From Flavobacterium sp. CYK-55 (lineage in GTDB: Bacteria; Bacteroidota; Bacteroidia; Flavobacteriales; Flavobacteriaceae): a stretch of 64,000 bases of DNA. Both the position numbers and the translations under genes were made by a program. Under the pieces are notes generated by a model. That model searched no databases. It was not told the origin of the DNA and saw only the letters and a list, made by a program, of their open reading frames with translations. Where the stretch lies: assembly GCF_018413465.1 (NCBI RefSeq), contig NZ_JAHCDK010000001.1, positions 248,001 to 312,000 of the forward strand, in the 5' to 3' direction. This document shows, piece after piece, positions 29,170-37,750 of this stretch; within the stretch, counting starts at the first letter, position 1, and each line of letters opens with the position of its first letter.

Positions 29170-29226
29170 GAGGGAAGCATTGCTTCCCTCATTATTTAAC
29201 ATCCTATAAATAACGGTGCAAATATA
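29170..29226 (-). promoter_or_regulatory. rimP-nusA-infB promoter element and leader hairpin
   Basis: On the minus strand TATATTTG (29226-29219) is a perfect -7 element. The start would be near 29212. The leader then contains GAGGGAAGCA / TGCTTCCCTC (29190-29170), a near-perfect palindrome followed by TTTT. No minus-strand gene lies upstream before tRNA-Gln, so the hairpin belongs to this leader and looks like an attenuator. Confidence 0.6.
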
Positions 29227-29330
29227 ATTTATTTTATAATGCAAAAATCATTGAGGTTGTAAAAAATTTATATTACCTTTATGACGTAGAAAAACAAAAA
29301 AAATATCTATAAATTCTTACATTTTTTACT

Positions 29331-30155
29331 ATGAAAAAAATACTTGTCCCAACGGATTTTTCAGAACACGCCGAATACGCATTGAAAGTTGCCGCACAAA
29401 TTGCAAGAGAAAATAACAGTGAAATTATTTTACTTCATATGCTAGAACTTCCTCACCAAGCCGGAGACGCGATTGGTAGTGGACACCAAATTCCTGAAAT
29501 CATGCTTTATAAAAACAAGGCGTTAGAAAACCTTGAAGAGCTTATGGATTCAGACTTTTTAGACGGATTAAACGTCTCTGAAGCTGTTCAGTTCGAGAAA
29601 GCTTTTGACGGAATAATGAAGATTATCAAAAAGAACGAAGTTGATTTAGTGGTTATGGGATCACACGGCACAAGCGGTTTTGAAGAGATGTTTATCGGAT
29701 CAAACACAGAAAAAGTAGTTCGTTTTTCAGATGTTCCGGTATTGGTTATCAAAAATCAAGTAGATGATTTCAAAGCATCAAATTTTGTTTTTGCTTCTGA
29801 TTTTTCAAATGAAATCAAAAAACCTTTCAAACTCTTGCTTGACTTTGCAAAAGTTTTCAATTCAAAACTGAATTTGGTTATGGTAAACACGCCAAACAGC
29901 TTCAAACCAACACATATGGCCGAAAAAACCATGAGTGAATTTATGTCCGAGTTCAACTATACCAACTACAGCATGGACATATACAACGACACGAATGTTG
30001 AGAAAGGTATTTTAAATTTCGCCAACAAAGTAAATGCAGATTTGATTGGCATGTGTACACACGGAAGAACCGGTTTTGCACACTTCTTTAACGGAAGCAT
30101 TAGCGAAGACTTGGTTAACCACGCTGTTCGACCAGTGATTACTTTCAAGATTTAA
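29331..30155 (+). CDS. Universal stress protein, tandem UspA domains
   Basis: This 274-residue cytoplasmic protein has two UspA folds (about 1-140 and 150-274). The first starts MKKILVPTDFSEHAEYAL and carries the ATP-binding signature MGSHGTSGFEEMFIGSNTEKV. The second ends with MCTHGRTGFAHFFNGSISED. Both keep the G-x2-G-x9-G(S/T) pattern, so both may bind nucleotide. It is divergent from rimP and is followed by a terminator shared with the convergent tRNA-Gln. Confidence 0.93.
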   Translation: MKKILVPTDFSEHAEYALKVAAQIARENNSEIILLHMLELPHQAGDAIGSGHQIPEIMLYKNKALENLEELMDSDFLDGLNVSEAVQFEKAFDGIMKIIKKNEVDLVVMGSHGTSGFEEMFIGSNTEKVVRFSDVPVLVIKNQVDDFKASNFVFASDFSNEIKKPFKLLLDFAKVFNSKLNLVMVNTPNSFKPTHMAEKTMSEFMSEFNYTNYSMDIYNDTNVEKGILNFANKVNADLIGMCTHGRTGFAHFFNGSISEDLVNHAVRPVITFKI

Positions 30156-30173
30156 TCTAAAGTTATTGTATAA

Positions 30174-30204
30174 AAAAAAGCCTCCTGATTTAGGAGGCTT
30201 TTTT
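30174..30204. terminator. Bidirectional terminator between usp gene and tRNA-Gln
   Basis: AAAAAAGCCTCC and GGAGGCTTTTTT form a 12-bp stem around a 7-base loop, with A- and T-runs on the two sides. It serves the stress-protein gene on plus and tRNA-Gln on minus. Confidence 0.9.
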
Positions 30205-30205
30205 G

Positions 30206-30276
30206 TTGGTCCACTAGGACTCGAACCTAGAAAGACGGCACCAAAAACCGTAGTGTTACCATTACACCATGGACCA
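30206..30276 (-). tRNA. tRNA-Gln (TTG)
   Basis: A 71-base cloverleaf on the minus strand. The acceptor stem TGGTCCA (30276-30270) pairs perfectly with TGGACCA (30213-30207), and the discriminator is A. The anticodon arm ACGGT-TTTTGGT-GCCGT gives anticodon TTG. The T-arm CTAGG-TTCGAGT-CCTAG is intact. CCA is not encoded. It has a consensus promoter upstream. Confidence 0.95.
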
Positions 30277-30299
30277 TTACCATTGCTGTAAAGCGAGTG

Positions 30300-30329
30300 C
30301 AAATTTAAAACAAAATTTATTTTAAGCAA
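30300..30329 (-). promoter_or_regulatory. Promoter of tRNA-Gln
   Basis: On the minus strand TTG (30329-30327) and TAAATTTG (30307-30300) are 19 bases apart, matching the consensus exactly, with the same spacing as the tRNA-Phe promoter. The mature tRNA begins 24 bases further on. Confidence 0.8.
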
Positions 30330-30493
30330 CATTTTATAAAAATTTTCTCGATTTTTTCTTGAATTAATTTTCGTCAACAATACTTACCCATATAAAACGT
30401 TGATAAACAGCTCTAGATTTTTTTATGAATCAAAACGGGCATACACAAAAAAATAGTTTCTTTGTATCGCTTTAAAAAACTACAAACAATTAT

Positions 30494-33400
30494 ATGACGA
30501 CATTCAATTTCAACAAGTGGAATACCATCACAGGTTGGGTCGCTTTTACCATCGCCTTAATTACTTATTCTTTGACCGTAGAGCCTACTATGAGCTTTTG
30601 GGATTGTGGCGAATACATTGCAACCGCAGCTAAACTTGAAGTAGGCCATCCGCCAGGCGCACCCCTTTTTCAGATGATGGGCGCTTTTTTTGCCATGTTT
30701 GCCACAGATGCACAGCATGTTGCATTAATGGTTAATATGCTGTCCGTATTCTCGAGTGCGTTCACCATTTTGTTTATGTTTTGGTCGTCAACGATGATTC
30801 TAAAAAAAATAATCACCGCAGGAACAGAACCTGAAGAAATCACTCAAAACAATGCCATCGTAATACTAGGAAGTTCATTTGTAGGTGCTTTAGCCTTTAC
30901 TTTTTCTGACAGTTTTTGGTTTAATGCTGTAGAAGCCGAAGTTTATGCCATGGCCATGTTGCTTATTGCATTACTACTCTGGTTAGCCTTGCGCTGGGAA
31001 CAGGACATGTTTACACCACGCGGAAACAAGTGGATTTTGGTGATTAGTTTGATTATCGGACTGTCCTTTGGCGTTCACTTTATGGCATTATTGGCCATTC
31101 CATCGATTGGTTTTTTGTATTACTTCAAGCATTACAAAACCATTACGATGAAAAATTTCATCATGGCCAATGTTGTAGTTGTTGCGATTTTGTTGTTTAT
31201 ATTTAAATTACTTTTACCCCTTACCATGGCGTTTTTCGGAAAAACCGAAATCTATATGGTTAACAATTTAGGTTTGCCTTTTAACTCAGGAACCATTTTT
31301 GTCGCTTTGCTGTTTATAGCTTTTTTTTATTTTGGCCTGCGTTACACCAGACAAAAAGGATTCATTTTTTATAACACCATTATTCTGTGTATTCTTTTTA
31401 TTCTCATCGGTTTCTCGACGTGGATGATGTTGCCTATTCGCGCCAATGCCAATACAGTTATCAACGAGAATAAGCCTTCAGATGCTGCCGAAGTTTTGGC
31501 TTATTATAACCGCGAGCAATATGGAGTAAACCCTTTGTTTTATGGGCCACAATACACCGATACCTTTGCAGGATTAGATGAAGAAACACCTTATTTAGAC
31601 AAGGCGCCTAACTACGAGCGCGATTACAAAACGGGCAAATACGTTATTACAAACAATTACAAAAACGCAGAGCAAAACAGTGATGACCGTCAAAAAGCAA
31701 TCTTGCCTCGTTTGTGGAGTACTGAACACATTGAGAACTACATCAACTTTACCCGTGAACCTGAATTTAAAATTAAATCTGAATATTCAGAAGAAAAAGA
31801 ATTGGTTGATGTCATTGCAGAATTCAGAAAAGCTTATGCCGACAAACAAATTGACACCGAAGGTTATATCACTTTTTTGAAAAGCTATGGTGAATATCTT
31901 GAAATTGAAAAACCTTCAACTGTAGACAATTTGAGCTTTATGTTTGAATACCAATTTGGTTATATGTATTGGCGTTATTTGATGTGGAACTTTGTGGGAA
32001 GACAAAACGACAATCAAGGAAAATACGACCAACTTGACGGAAACTGGCTCAGCGGTATTACCCCAATTGACCAAATGCATTTGGGCTCACAAGCCAATCT
32101 TCCGGACGATCAATTAAACAACAAAGGCAGAAACTTATATTATTTCTTACCTTTCATATTAGGGTTGGCAGGTTTGCTTTTCCATGCCAAGAAAGATCTC
32201 AAGAGTTTTTATGTATTAATGGCCTTGTTTCTTTTTACCGGAATTGCACTTAAAATATACCTCAATGAAAGACCTTTTGAACCCCGTGAACGCGATTATG
32301 CGCTCGTTGGTTCGTTCTTTGTGTTTGCTATTTGGGTTGGATTTGGTGTATATGCACTTTATGAGTCTGCAAGAAAATATCTACAACCTAAATTAGCTGG
32401 CCCGATTTGTATTGGACTGAGCTTATTGGTCGCTCCTATTTTAATGGCTTCGCAAAACTGGGACGATCACGATCGTTCAAACAAATATACCGCAATTGCC
32501 ATGGCCAAAAACTATCTAAACTCTTGCGAGCCCAATGCGATTTTATTCACTATTGGTGACAATGATACGTTCCCGCTCTGGTATGCTCAAGAAATAGAAG
32601 GTATCAGAACAGATATTAAAATTGTCAATACGAGCTTGTTCATGACCGATTGGTATATTGATCAGATGAAAATGAAAACCTACAAATCGGATGGTTTACC
32701 AATTTCATTTACACATGATCAATATGTAGGTGACAAACTTGATTATGCGGTGCATAATGCCAAAACCGAAGCGCGCTGGAATCTCAAAGATTTACTACAT
32801 TTCATTGCGAGCGATGATTCGCGAACACTTATTGAAATGGATAACGGACAAAAAATCCATTTTTATCCAACCAATAAAGTTCGTATTCCGATTGACAAAA
32901 ACAACATCATTGCCAACAAAGTGGTCAATCCGGCACAATATGATTCTATTGTTCCTTATATTGATATAGAAATCAAAGGCCCTGCTTTGTATAAAAACCG
33001 TTTGATGATGCTTGATGTTTTGGCCAACAACAATTGGAAACGCCCGATTTACTTTACCGGCGGAAGTTTTGGTGACGATGATTATCTGTGGATGAAAGAC
33101 TATTTGCAACTCGACGGAATGGTCTATAAACTAGTTCCTATTCATACTCCAATCCCTAAAGACGGAAGCCCACTAGACATGGGTCAAATTGACAGTCAAA
33201 AAATGTACAACCTCGTGATGAATTGGGATTGGGGCAACGGAGAACTCAAAACTATTTATCACGACCCAGAAACACGCAAAAACAGCATTTCTTACAGAGC
33301 CAATATGGCGCGCCTGATGGAACAACTCATCAACCAAGGGCGCAGAGATCAAGCAGCAAAAATCATTGATTTGGCCATGGAAAAAATGCCCCTTCAACAT

Positions 33401-33706
33401 TATGGTTATTATTCGTTGGTAGACCCATTTGCAGGAGGATATTACGAAGTAGGTCAAAAACAAAAAGCACGTCAACTGCTTATGGATTTGATTATAAAAT
33501 ACCAACAAAACCTTAAGTTTTACAAAGGGTTGAAGGCTTCGGAACAAAACGATTTAATGATTGACATTATCACTGATATTGAGCGATACAGAACGCTTAT
33601 TGAAGTGATGCGCGACCGTGGCGATACTGAATTTTTCAACCAACAGAAATCGACATTTAATTCGTATAATCAAATGTTTGCTCGCTTCCAACGCGACAAC
33701 ATGTAA
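30494..33706 (+). CDS. DUF2723 / GT117-family membrane protein
   Basis: This 1070-residue protein has an N-terminal half with about a dozen hydrophobic helices and opens with the DUF2723 signature: SLTVEPTMSFWDCGEYIATA, then KLEVGHPPGAPLFQMMGAFF (quoted in parts). This resembles protein O-mannosyltransferase-like GT-C enzymes, where the early acidic residues sit in the first periplasmic loop. The C-terminal half (about 600-1070) is soluble and ends in helical repeats. The family is widespread in Bacteroidota and is thought to glycosylate envelope molecules; the acceptor is unknown. A terminator follows the stop. Confidence 0.85.
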   Translation: MTTFNFNKWNTITGWVAFTIALITYSLTVEPTMSFWDCGEYIATAAKLEVGHPPGAPLFQMMGAFFAMFATDAQHVALMVNMLSVFSSAFTILFMFWSSTMILKKIITAGTEPEEITQNNAIVILGSSFVGALAFTFSDSFWFNAVEAEVYAMAMLLIALLLWLALRWEQDMFTPRGNKWILVISLIIGLSFGVHFMALLAIPSIGFLYYFKHYKTITMKNFIMANVVVVAILLFIFKLLLPLTMAFFGKTEIYMVNNLGLPFNSGTIFVALLFIAFFYFGLRYTRQKGFIFYNTIILCILFILIGFSTWMMLPIRANANTVINENKPSDAAEVLAYYNREQYGVNPLFYGPQYTDTFAGLDEETPYLDKAPNYERDYKTGKYVITNNYKNAEQNSDDRQKAILPRLWSTEHIENYINFTREPEFKIKSEYSEEKELVDVIAEFRKAYADKQIDTEGYITFLKSYGEYLEIEKPSTVDNLSFMFEYQFGYMYWRYLMWNFVGRQNDNQGKYDQLDGNWLSGITPIDQMHLGSQANLPDDQLNNKGRNLYYFLPFILGLAGLLFHAKKDLKSFYVLMALFLFTGIALKIYLNERPFEPRERDYALVGSFFVFAIWVGFGVYALYESARKYLQPKLAGPICIGLSLLVAPILMASQNWDDHDRSNKYTAIAMAKNYLNSCEPNAILFTIGDNDTFPLWYAQEIEGIRTDIKIVNTSLFMTDWYIDQMKMKTYKSDGLPISFTHDQYVGDKLDYAVHNAKTEARWNLKDLLHFIASDDSRTLIEMDNGQKIHFYPTNKVRIPIDKNNIIANKVVNPAQYDSIVPYIDIEIKGPALYKNRLMMLDVLANNNWKRPIYFTGGSFGDDDYLWMKDYLQLDGMVYKLVPIHTPIPKDGSPLDMGQIDSQKMYNLVMNWDWGNGELKTIYHDPETRKNSISYRANMARLMEQLINQGRRDQAAKIIDLAMEKMPLQHYGYYSLVDPFAGGYYEVGQKQKARQLLMDLIIKYQQNLKFYKGLKASEQNDLMIDIITDIERYRTLIEVMRDRGDTEFFNQQKSTFNSYNQMFARFQRDNM

Positions 33707-33712
33707 TCATAA

Positions 33713-33742
33713 AAAGGCGTCTTCATGGGCGCCTTTCTTTTT
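33713..33742 (+). terminator. Terminator after the GT117 gene
   Basis: AAAGGCGTC (33713-33721) pairs with GGCGCCTTT (33728-33736) around TTCATG, with one G-T pair, followed by CTTTTTTC-like sequence. It overlaps a possible upstream ATG (33725) of the next gene, so the true start of that gene is at 33746. Confidence 0.8.
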
Positions 33743-33745
33743 CAG

Positions 33746-34372
33746 ATGAAATGGTATTGGATTAAAACATCGCAATTAGTCAAATGGTTGTTCAGAAAAT
33801 ATATTTGGGATATTCCAACCTCTGATAAAATTGTCTATTTAACTTTTGATGACGGCCCAACGCCTAAAATAACACCTTGGGTTTTAGATCAACTCGATAC
33901 ATATCAGGCAAAAGCTACCTTTTTTTGCATAGGCGACAACATTCGGAAATTTCCAGAAATCTATCATGAGGTTAATGCGCGTGGGCATCAAATAGGCAAT
34001 CATACTTACCACCACCTCAACGGATGGAAAACCGGTTCTCAAAAGTATATTGATGATGCTTTACTGTGGGAAACCATTGCAGAAAGTCAAAACAAACTAT
34101 TTCGTCCGCCGTATGGAAAAATAAAATCTCGACAGGCCCAAAATCTCATGCAGTCAGGATATAAAATGATTATGTGGGATGTTTTGAGTGCTGATTTTGA
34201 CCCATCTATCAACCCAGAGACGTGCCTTGAAAACGTTATTAAAAATATCCAGCCCGGAAGCATCGTCGTATTTCACGACAGTGTAAAAGCGTTCAAAAAT
34301 CTAGAACATGCTTTACCGCAAACTTTGCGCTATTTGAAAGAAAATGGGTATGAATGTGCCGGAATAGACTAA
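33746..34372 (+). CDS. Polysaccharide deacetylase (NodB/CE4) family protein
   Basis: This roughly 208-residue protein carries the CE4 motifs: TFDDGPTPK (motif 1, catalytic Asp and metal Asp), HQIGNHTYHH (motif 2, metal His pair), RPPYGK (motif 3) and VFHDS near the end. It should remove N-acetyl or similar groups from a cell-envelope polysaccharide. There is no clear signal peptide; the start MKWYWIKTSQLVKWLFRKY may be a membrane-associating basic segment. An ATG seven codons upstream falls inside the preceding terminator hairpin and was rejected. Its end overlaps the convergent thioredoxin-like gene by 4 bases. Confidence 0.9.
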   Translation: MKWYWIKTSQLVKWLFRKYIWDIPTSDKIVYLTFDDGPTPKITPWVLDQLDTYQAKATFFCIGDNIRKFPEIYHEVNARGHQIGNHTYHHLNGWKTGSQKYIDDALLWETIAESQNKLFRPPYGKIKSRQAQNLMQSGYKMIMWDVLSADFDPSINPETCLENVIKNIQPGSIVVFHDSVKAFKNLEHALPQTLRYLKENGYECAGID

Positions 34373-34665
34373 ATCTGTTCTTGTACCAAACCAATAATTG
34401 TGTTGGCGTCTAACTCTCCGGATTGTCTCCAAATCATCTGGCCTTCTTTATAAATCATCAGTGTTGGCAAGCCTTTGATGCGAAGTGCATCGGCCAATTC
34501 TTGATTTTTGTCAACATCAATCTTGATGACTTTAGCCTTATCTCCTAATGCTGCAGCAACATCACGAATCACAGGATGCATTGATACTGAAGACTCACTC
34601 CATTCAGTGTAGAAATCAATTAAAACCGGAACTTGGGCGTTGATAAGTTCTCCAAACTTTGACAT
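34369..34665 (-). CDS. Thioredoxin-fold protein lacking both active-site cysteines
   Basis: This 98-residue protein has a full thioredoxin fold: VPVLIDFYTEW at the first strand, VIKIDVDKNQELADALRI and the cis-Pro segment KGLPTLMIYKEG. The redox motif WCGPC is replaced by W-S-E-S-S (Ser23 and Ser26), and there is no Cys anywhere. It cannot do thiol-disulfide exchange, so a chaperone or binding role is more likely. I recall similar Cys-less forms in other Flavobacteriia, which would argue against recent decay. A perfect -7 element TACATTTG lies at 34723-34716 on the minus strand. Confidence 0.88.
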   Translation of the reverse strand: MSKFGELINAQVPVLIDFYTEWSESSVSMHPVIRDVAAALGDKAKVIKIDVDKNQELADALRIKGLPTLMIYKEGQMIWRQSGELDANTIIGLVQEQI

Positions 34666-34737
34666 GAAAGCTAAAATTTAATTTATAATCGGCTGTCAAT
34701 TGAGCTATTGCGTTACAAATGTAGCGTTTTATACGAA

Positions 34738-35970
34738 TTATGCTAATTTTTCGCCTTTTTTTAGTTGAATAACCGTTATTTCAGGCATAATACCTACCCG
34801 ACCCGGATAAGCGTGAAACCCAAAGCCGCGATTGACATATATATATCGTCCGAATTCTTCGTATAAACCGGCCCATTGCTTATAAATATATTGCACGGGA
34901 CTCCATTTCAAAAAACCGGGTATTTCAATACCAAATTGCAAACCATGAGTGTGGCCTGAAAGTGTTAAATGAATGTTCTTCGGATGCTTTTTAACCTCAT
35001 ATTCCCAGTGGCTTGGGTCGTGACTCATGAGAATCTTAAAATCTGTTTCAGAAAGATTCTTTGTTGCTTTATTTAAATCACCGGCTTGTTTAAAATTGCG
35101 ACCCCAATTCTCAACACCAACCAGAGCAATGCGTTGCCCGTCTTTTGCAATAAATCTGTTTTCATTTAAAAGCAACTCAAACCCAATTTCACTATAAAGA
35201 TTTTTAATATCTTCAAAATTTTTCTCTTTGTCTTGTGGTGAAGACCAAGTAACGTACTCTCCGTAATCATGGTTTCCTAAAACTGAAAACTTGCCAAACT
35301 TAAAATCTTTGATGCGGTTGAAAGACTCAATCCACGGATGCATTTCTTTAGCATGCGTATTGACAATATCACCGGTAAACAATATCATATCGGCTTCTTG
35401 CTCGTTGATTAAATCAATGGCGTAGTTAATTTTTTCAGGATTGTCAAAACTTCCGCTGTGTACATCTGATATTTGGGTAATGGTAAATCCGTCAAAAGCA
35501 TCGGGTAAATCCGGGAAAAAAATACGTTGCTTAATGACTTTATAATTGTATTTGCCAACGGTCATTCCGTAAATAAGTGACAAAAACGGAACCGCTGCCA
35601 ACCCTAATCCTATTTGACTGATGAACTTGCGCCGTTCTGGCAAAAAACCTGTTGTTGAACTTTTGACAAAATATTGAACTGAACCAGATAAAAGTCTAAA
35701 AACATCTTCGCCAAGCATAACAAGTGTTACTACTATTTTAGGTAAATAAACCAGTAACATCAAACCCAAAGTAAACAGAGTATAGCGTGTTTGTCCAACT
35801 GAACGGTCAAATTGGCTAAAAGAATATAGAATAAAAGCCAAAATTAAAACACTCAACCCGAGATAAATTCTCAAAGCCCAAGTATTTTTGAGCAGAGTTC
35901 TCAAGGCTTGAAAGGCATAAACTTCAACCAGAAGAAAGATGAACGAAATAAATAAAAAGCGAAAAAGCAT
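34738..35970 (-). CDS. Membrane-anchored metallophosphoesterase
   Basis: This 410-residue protein has three or four N-terminal hydrophobic helices (about 1-100) and a calcineurin-type phosphoesterase domain (about 150-400). The metal-site motifs are all present: ISDVHSGS, FTGDIVN, LGNHDYGEY, MSHDPSHW and SGHTHGLQ. This matches the YaeI/YkuE-like group, some of which act on lipid-linked diphosphates such as UDP-diacylglucosamine. The substrate here is not evident. It is transcribed in the same direction as the thioredoxin-like gene, 72 bases upstream of it. Confidence 0.9.
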   Translation of the reverse strand: MLFRFLFISFIFLLVEVYAFQALRTLLKNTWALRIYLGLSVLILAFILYSFSQFDRSVGQTRYTLFTLGLMLLVYLPKIVVTLVMLGEDVFRLLSGSVQYFVKSSTTGFLPERRKFISQIGLGLAAVPFLSLIYGMTVGKYNYKVIKQRIFFPDLPDAFDGFTITQISDVHSGSFDNPEKINYAIDLINEQEADMILFTGDIVNTHAKEMHPWIESFNRIKDFKFGKFSVLGNHDYGEYVTWSSPQDKEKNFEDIKNLYSEIGFELLLNENRFIAKDGQRIALVGVENWGRNFKQAGDLNKATKNLSETDFKILMSHDPSHWEYEVKKHPKNIHLTLSGHTHGLQFGIEIPGFLKWSPVQYIYKQWAGLYEEFGRYIYVNRGFGFHAYPGRVGIMPEITVIQLKKGEKLA

Positions 35971-36052
35971 TGAAAAAAATTTGCGTAAAATAACAAATTA
36001 ATCAAACGCAAAACCCGAGCATTATATCAATTTTAACGTAAGTTGAAAACAA

Positions 36053-36129
36053 TAAAAAAGAGGGCAATTGCTTACCCTCTTCTTCCCAATCAAACAATCC
36101 TATTTGGCCGACATCATCCAAATGTCGGC
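36053..36129 (-). terminator. Terminator and extra hairpin after the 59-residue gene
   Basis: CCCTCTT (36075-36081) and AAGAGGG (36058-36064) form a stem that ends in a T-run on the minus strand (36059-36053). A separate perfect 8-bp stem, GCCGACAT (36107-36114) with ATGTCGGC (36122-36129), lies between it and the gene's stop, so the message would carry two 3' hairpins. Confidence 0.75.
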
Positions 36130-36144
36130 AATATAGAAAGGTGA

Positions 36145-36324
36145 TTATTTTTTTATTTTACCACCGGTAGTCACAAGTGCCGATTTTATCTTTTCAACTT
36201 TAGTCTTTTTAATTTTCTTGGCTTTGATTTCTTTTACATGAGCTATTTTTTGGTTATCATTTTGGTTTTGAAAGCCGGAAACACCAGTAAAAACAAAGAA
36301 TGAAATGATAAAAGCTTTAATCAT
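36145..36324 (-). CDS. Small secreted lysine-rich protein (59 aa)
   Basis: ATG at 36324 opens 59 codons. The first 19 residues (MIKAFIISFFVFTGVSGFQ) read as a signal peptide. The mature 40 residues contain 13 Lys with repeats of the type EIKAKKIKKTK and end GGKIKK. The gene has a consensus -7 element and an 11-bp-period direct repeat upstream, and a hairpin terminator downstream, so it is a complete monocistronic unit just after the histidine kinase gene. It resembles in size, charge and promoter design the 63-residue gene at 38515-38706. Function unknown; I infer a periplasmic or surface product of the adjacent two-component system. Confidence 0.75.
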   Translation of the reverse strand: MIKAFIISFFVFTGVSGFQNQNDNQKIAHVKEIKAKKIKKTKVEKIKSALVTTGGKIKK

Positions 36325-36354
36325 AAACTTAAAATCTCATGTAGTTTAAGACTT

Positions 36355-36389
36355 CAAAATTAAGGCTTGAAAATGAAGATTAAATGAAG
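36355..36389 (-). promoter_or_regulatory. Promoter and direct-repeat box of the 59-aa gene
   Basis: AAATGAAG occurs at 36371-36378 and 36382-36389 (CTTCATTT on the minus strand), period 11 bp. Eight bases further lies TAATTTTG (36362-36355), a perfect -7 element. Two 8-mers spaced one turn apart overlapping the -35 zone is the usual PhoB/OmpR activator layout. Confidence 0.75.
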
Positions 36390-36413
36390 TTTTTGCTTTT
36401 TGGCTTGTAAAAA

Positions 36414-37748
36414 TCAAAAAACCGGTGTGTCTAGTTTAAAAATTAACGTAAAGACACTGCCTTTATTGGGTTCTGAGCTAACTTTTATACGGATGTTCTG
36501 AAAATGAGCAATGCTATCAACAATCGCCAAACCCAAACCATAACCTTCTTGATCTTTGTTCTGACGAGAAAACCTTTTAAAAAGATTGTCTAGCTGCTCT
36601 TGAGTCATGCCTATTCCGGTATCAATTACTTCAAGCATATATTCGTTTTGATTCATGTAATCTGAGAGCACTATCGAGCCATTTTGACGATTGTATTTAA
36701 TGGCATTCACCAATAAATTGTTGAGTAAAACCTGAAAAAGTGTATGATTGCCTTTGAATTTATATCGATATTTAAGTTGGTTGCTAAATGTAAGTTCACT
36801 TGCTTGAATTCGATCCTCGAGTTCATGTGTCAAATTGATCGCAATTTCATAGCAATCAACATCTTCATTAAGTTGATATTGATTGTTTTCAATACGTGAA
36901 ATCAACAATAAATTACTAATCACTTTCTTGAGTCGATCAATGGTTTTGAGCGACGCAGCAATTTTGTCAACGGCATCATCATCTAATGAATCGTTTTGAA
37001 GTAAATTTTCAAACTTACTTTTGAGTAAAGCTATTGGTGTAAGTAATTCATGTGAAACGTTGGCAATAAACTGTTTTTCTTTGGCAAACAACTCGCTAAT
37101 GCGAACCATCATCTGATTCAAACCCTCGTCTAGTGCTCTAAAATCTGCCGATGCACTGTGAATTGGCGTATGATCAAAAGTCTCGGGCTGATTAACCTTT
37201 CTGATTTTGGTGTCAATTATTCTATAAAAAGGCTTGAGCAAATATTCAATATAAAGTGTGTCAACAGCAAATGTCACAGCGATAGTTACAAATAGAACTA
37301 CCAAAAAAAAGACGCGAATGGCAATGGTTAAATCTTTTATTTCGCTCAAACTACTCCCAATTTCAAGTTGATAAGCCTGATGGTCGTATGTAAATCGATG
37401 TTCGAGAATTCGGTAATCATTTTGTTCTCCTTCAATAATTCGTGGCTCAGTAATAAAACGTGTATTTTGGGTCACTTGTAAATCGGGCAACCTAGAGAGT
37501 TGTAAAAATTCATCGTGCAAAGTTGAAAAACTAGCATAGGTTTCAGAAGAATCTTTCTTGATGATGTAGTCATTAATCTCTTCTTTATCAAGATGCTTGA
37601 TGAAATTCTCTTTTTTGAAGGTCAGGTTTTCATTGATGTGCTTATAAACTACCCTTTCAATCAAAATAGGCAACAACCACCACAAAATCAGCACTACAAC
37701 AAAACGACTGAGTGCATTAAAAATGGCAAGTCTGTGTTTGATTTTCAT
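36414..37748 (-). CDS. Two-component sensor histidine kinase
   Basis: This 444-residue membrane kinase has helix 1 (about 13-33), a periplasmic sensor region of about 105 residues, helix 2 (about 143-166), a linker and HisKA with the phosphoacceptor in VSHELLTPIA (His near 233). Then come the ATPase motifs NNLLVNAIKYN (N box), DTGIGM (G1) and GYGLGLAIV (G2). It starts two bases after the response regulator stop, so the pair is co-translated. The sensor domain has no recognisable ligand motif. The 59-residue secreted gene follows 89 bases downstream. Confidence 0.94.
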   Translation of the reverse strand: MKIKHRLAIFNALSRFVVVLILWWLLPILIERVVYKHINENLTFKKENFIKHLDKEEINDYIIKKDSSETYASFSTLHDEFLQLSRLPDLQVTQNTRFITEPRIIEGEQNDYRILEHRFTYDHQAYQLEIGSSLSEIKDLTIAIRVFFLVVLFVTIAVTFAVDTLYIEYLLKPFYRIIDTKIRKVNQPETFDHTPIHSASADFRALDEGLNQMMVRISELFAKEKQFIANVSHELLTPIALLKSKFENLLQNDSLDDDAVDKIAASLKTIDRLKKVISNLLLISRIENNQYQLNEDVDCYEIAINLTHELEDRIQASELTFSNQLKYRYKFKGNHTLFQVLLNNLLVNAIKYNRQNGSIVLSDYMNQNEYMLEVIDTGIGMTQEQLDNLFKRFSRQNKDQEGYGLGLAIVDSIAHFQNIRIKVSSEPNKGSVFTLIFKLDTPVF

Positions 37749-37750
37749 AA

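Noticed and set aside
30012..30380. Minus-strand open frame of 122 codons near tRNA-Gln
   Set aside because: It runs through the tRNA gene, its terminator and the end of the stress-protein gene; no domain is visible.
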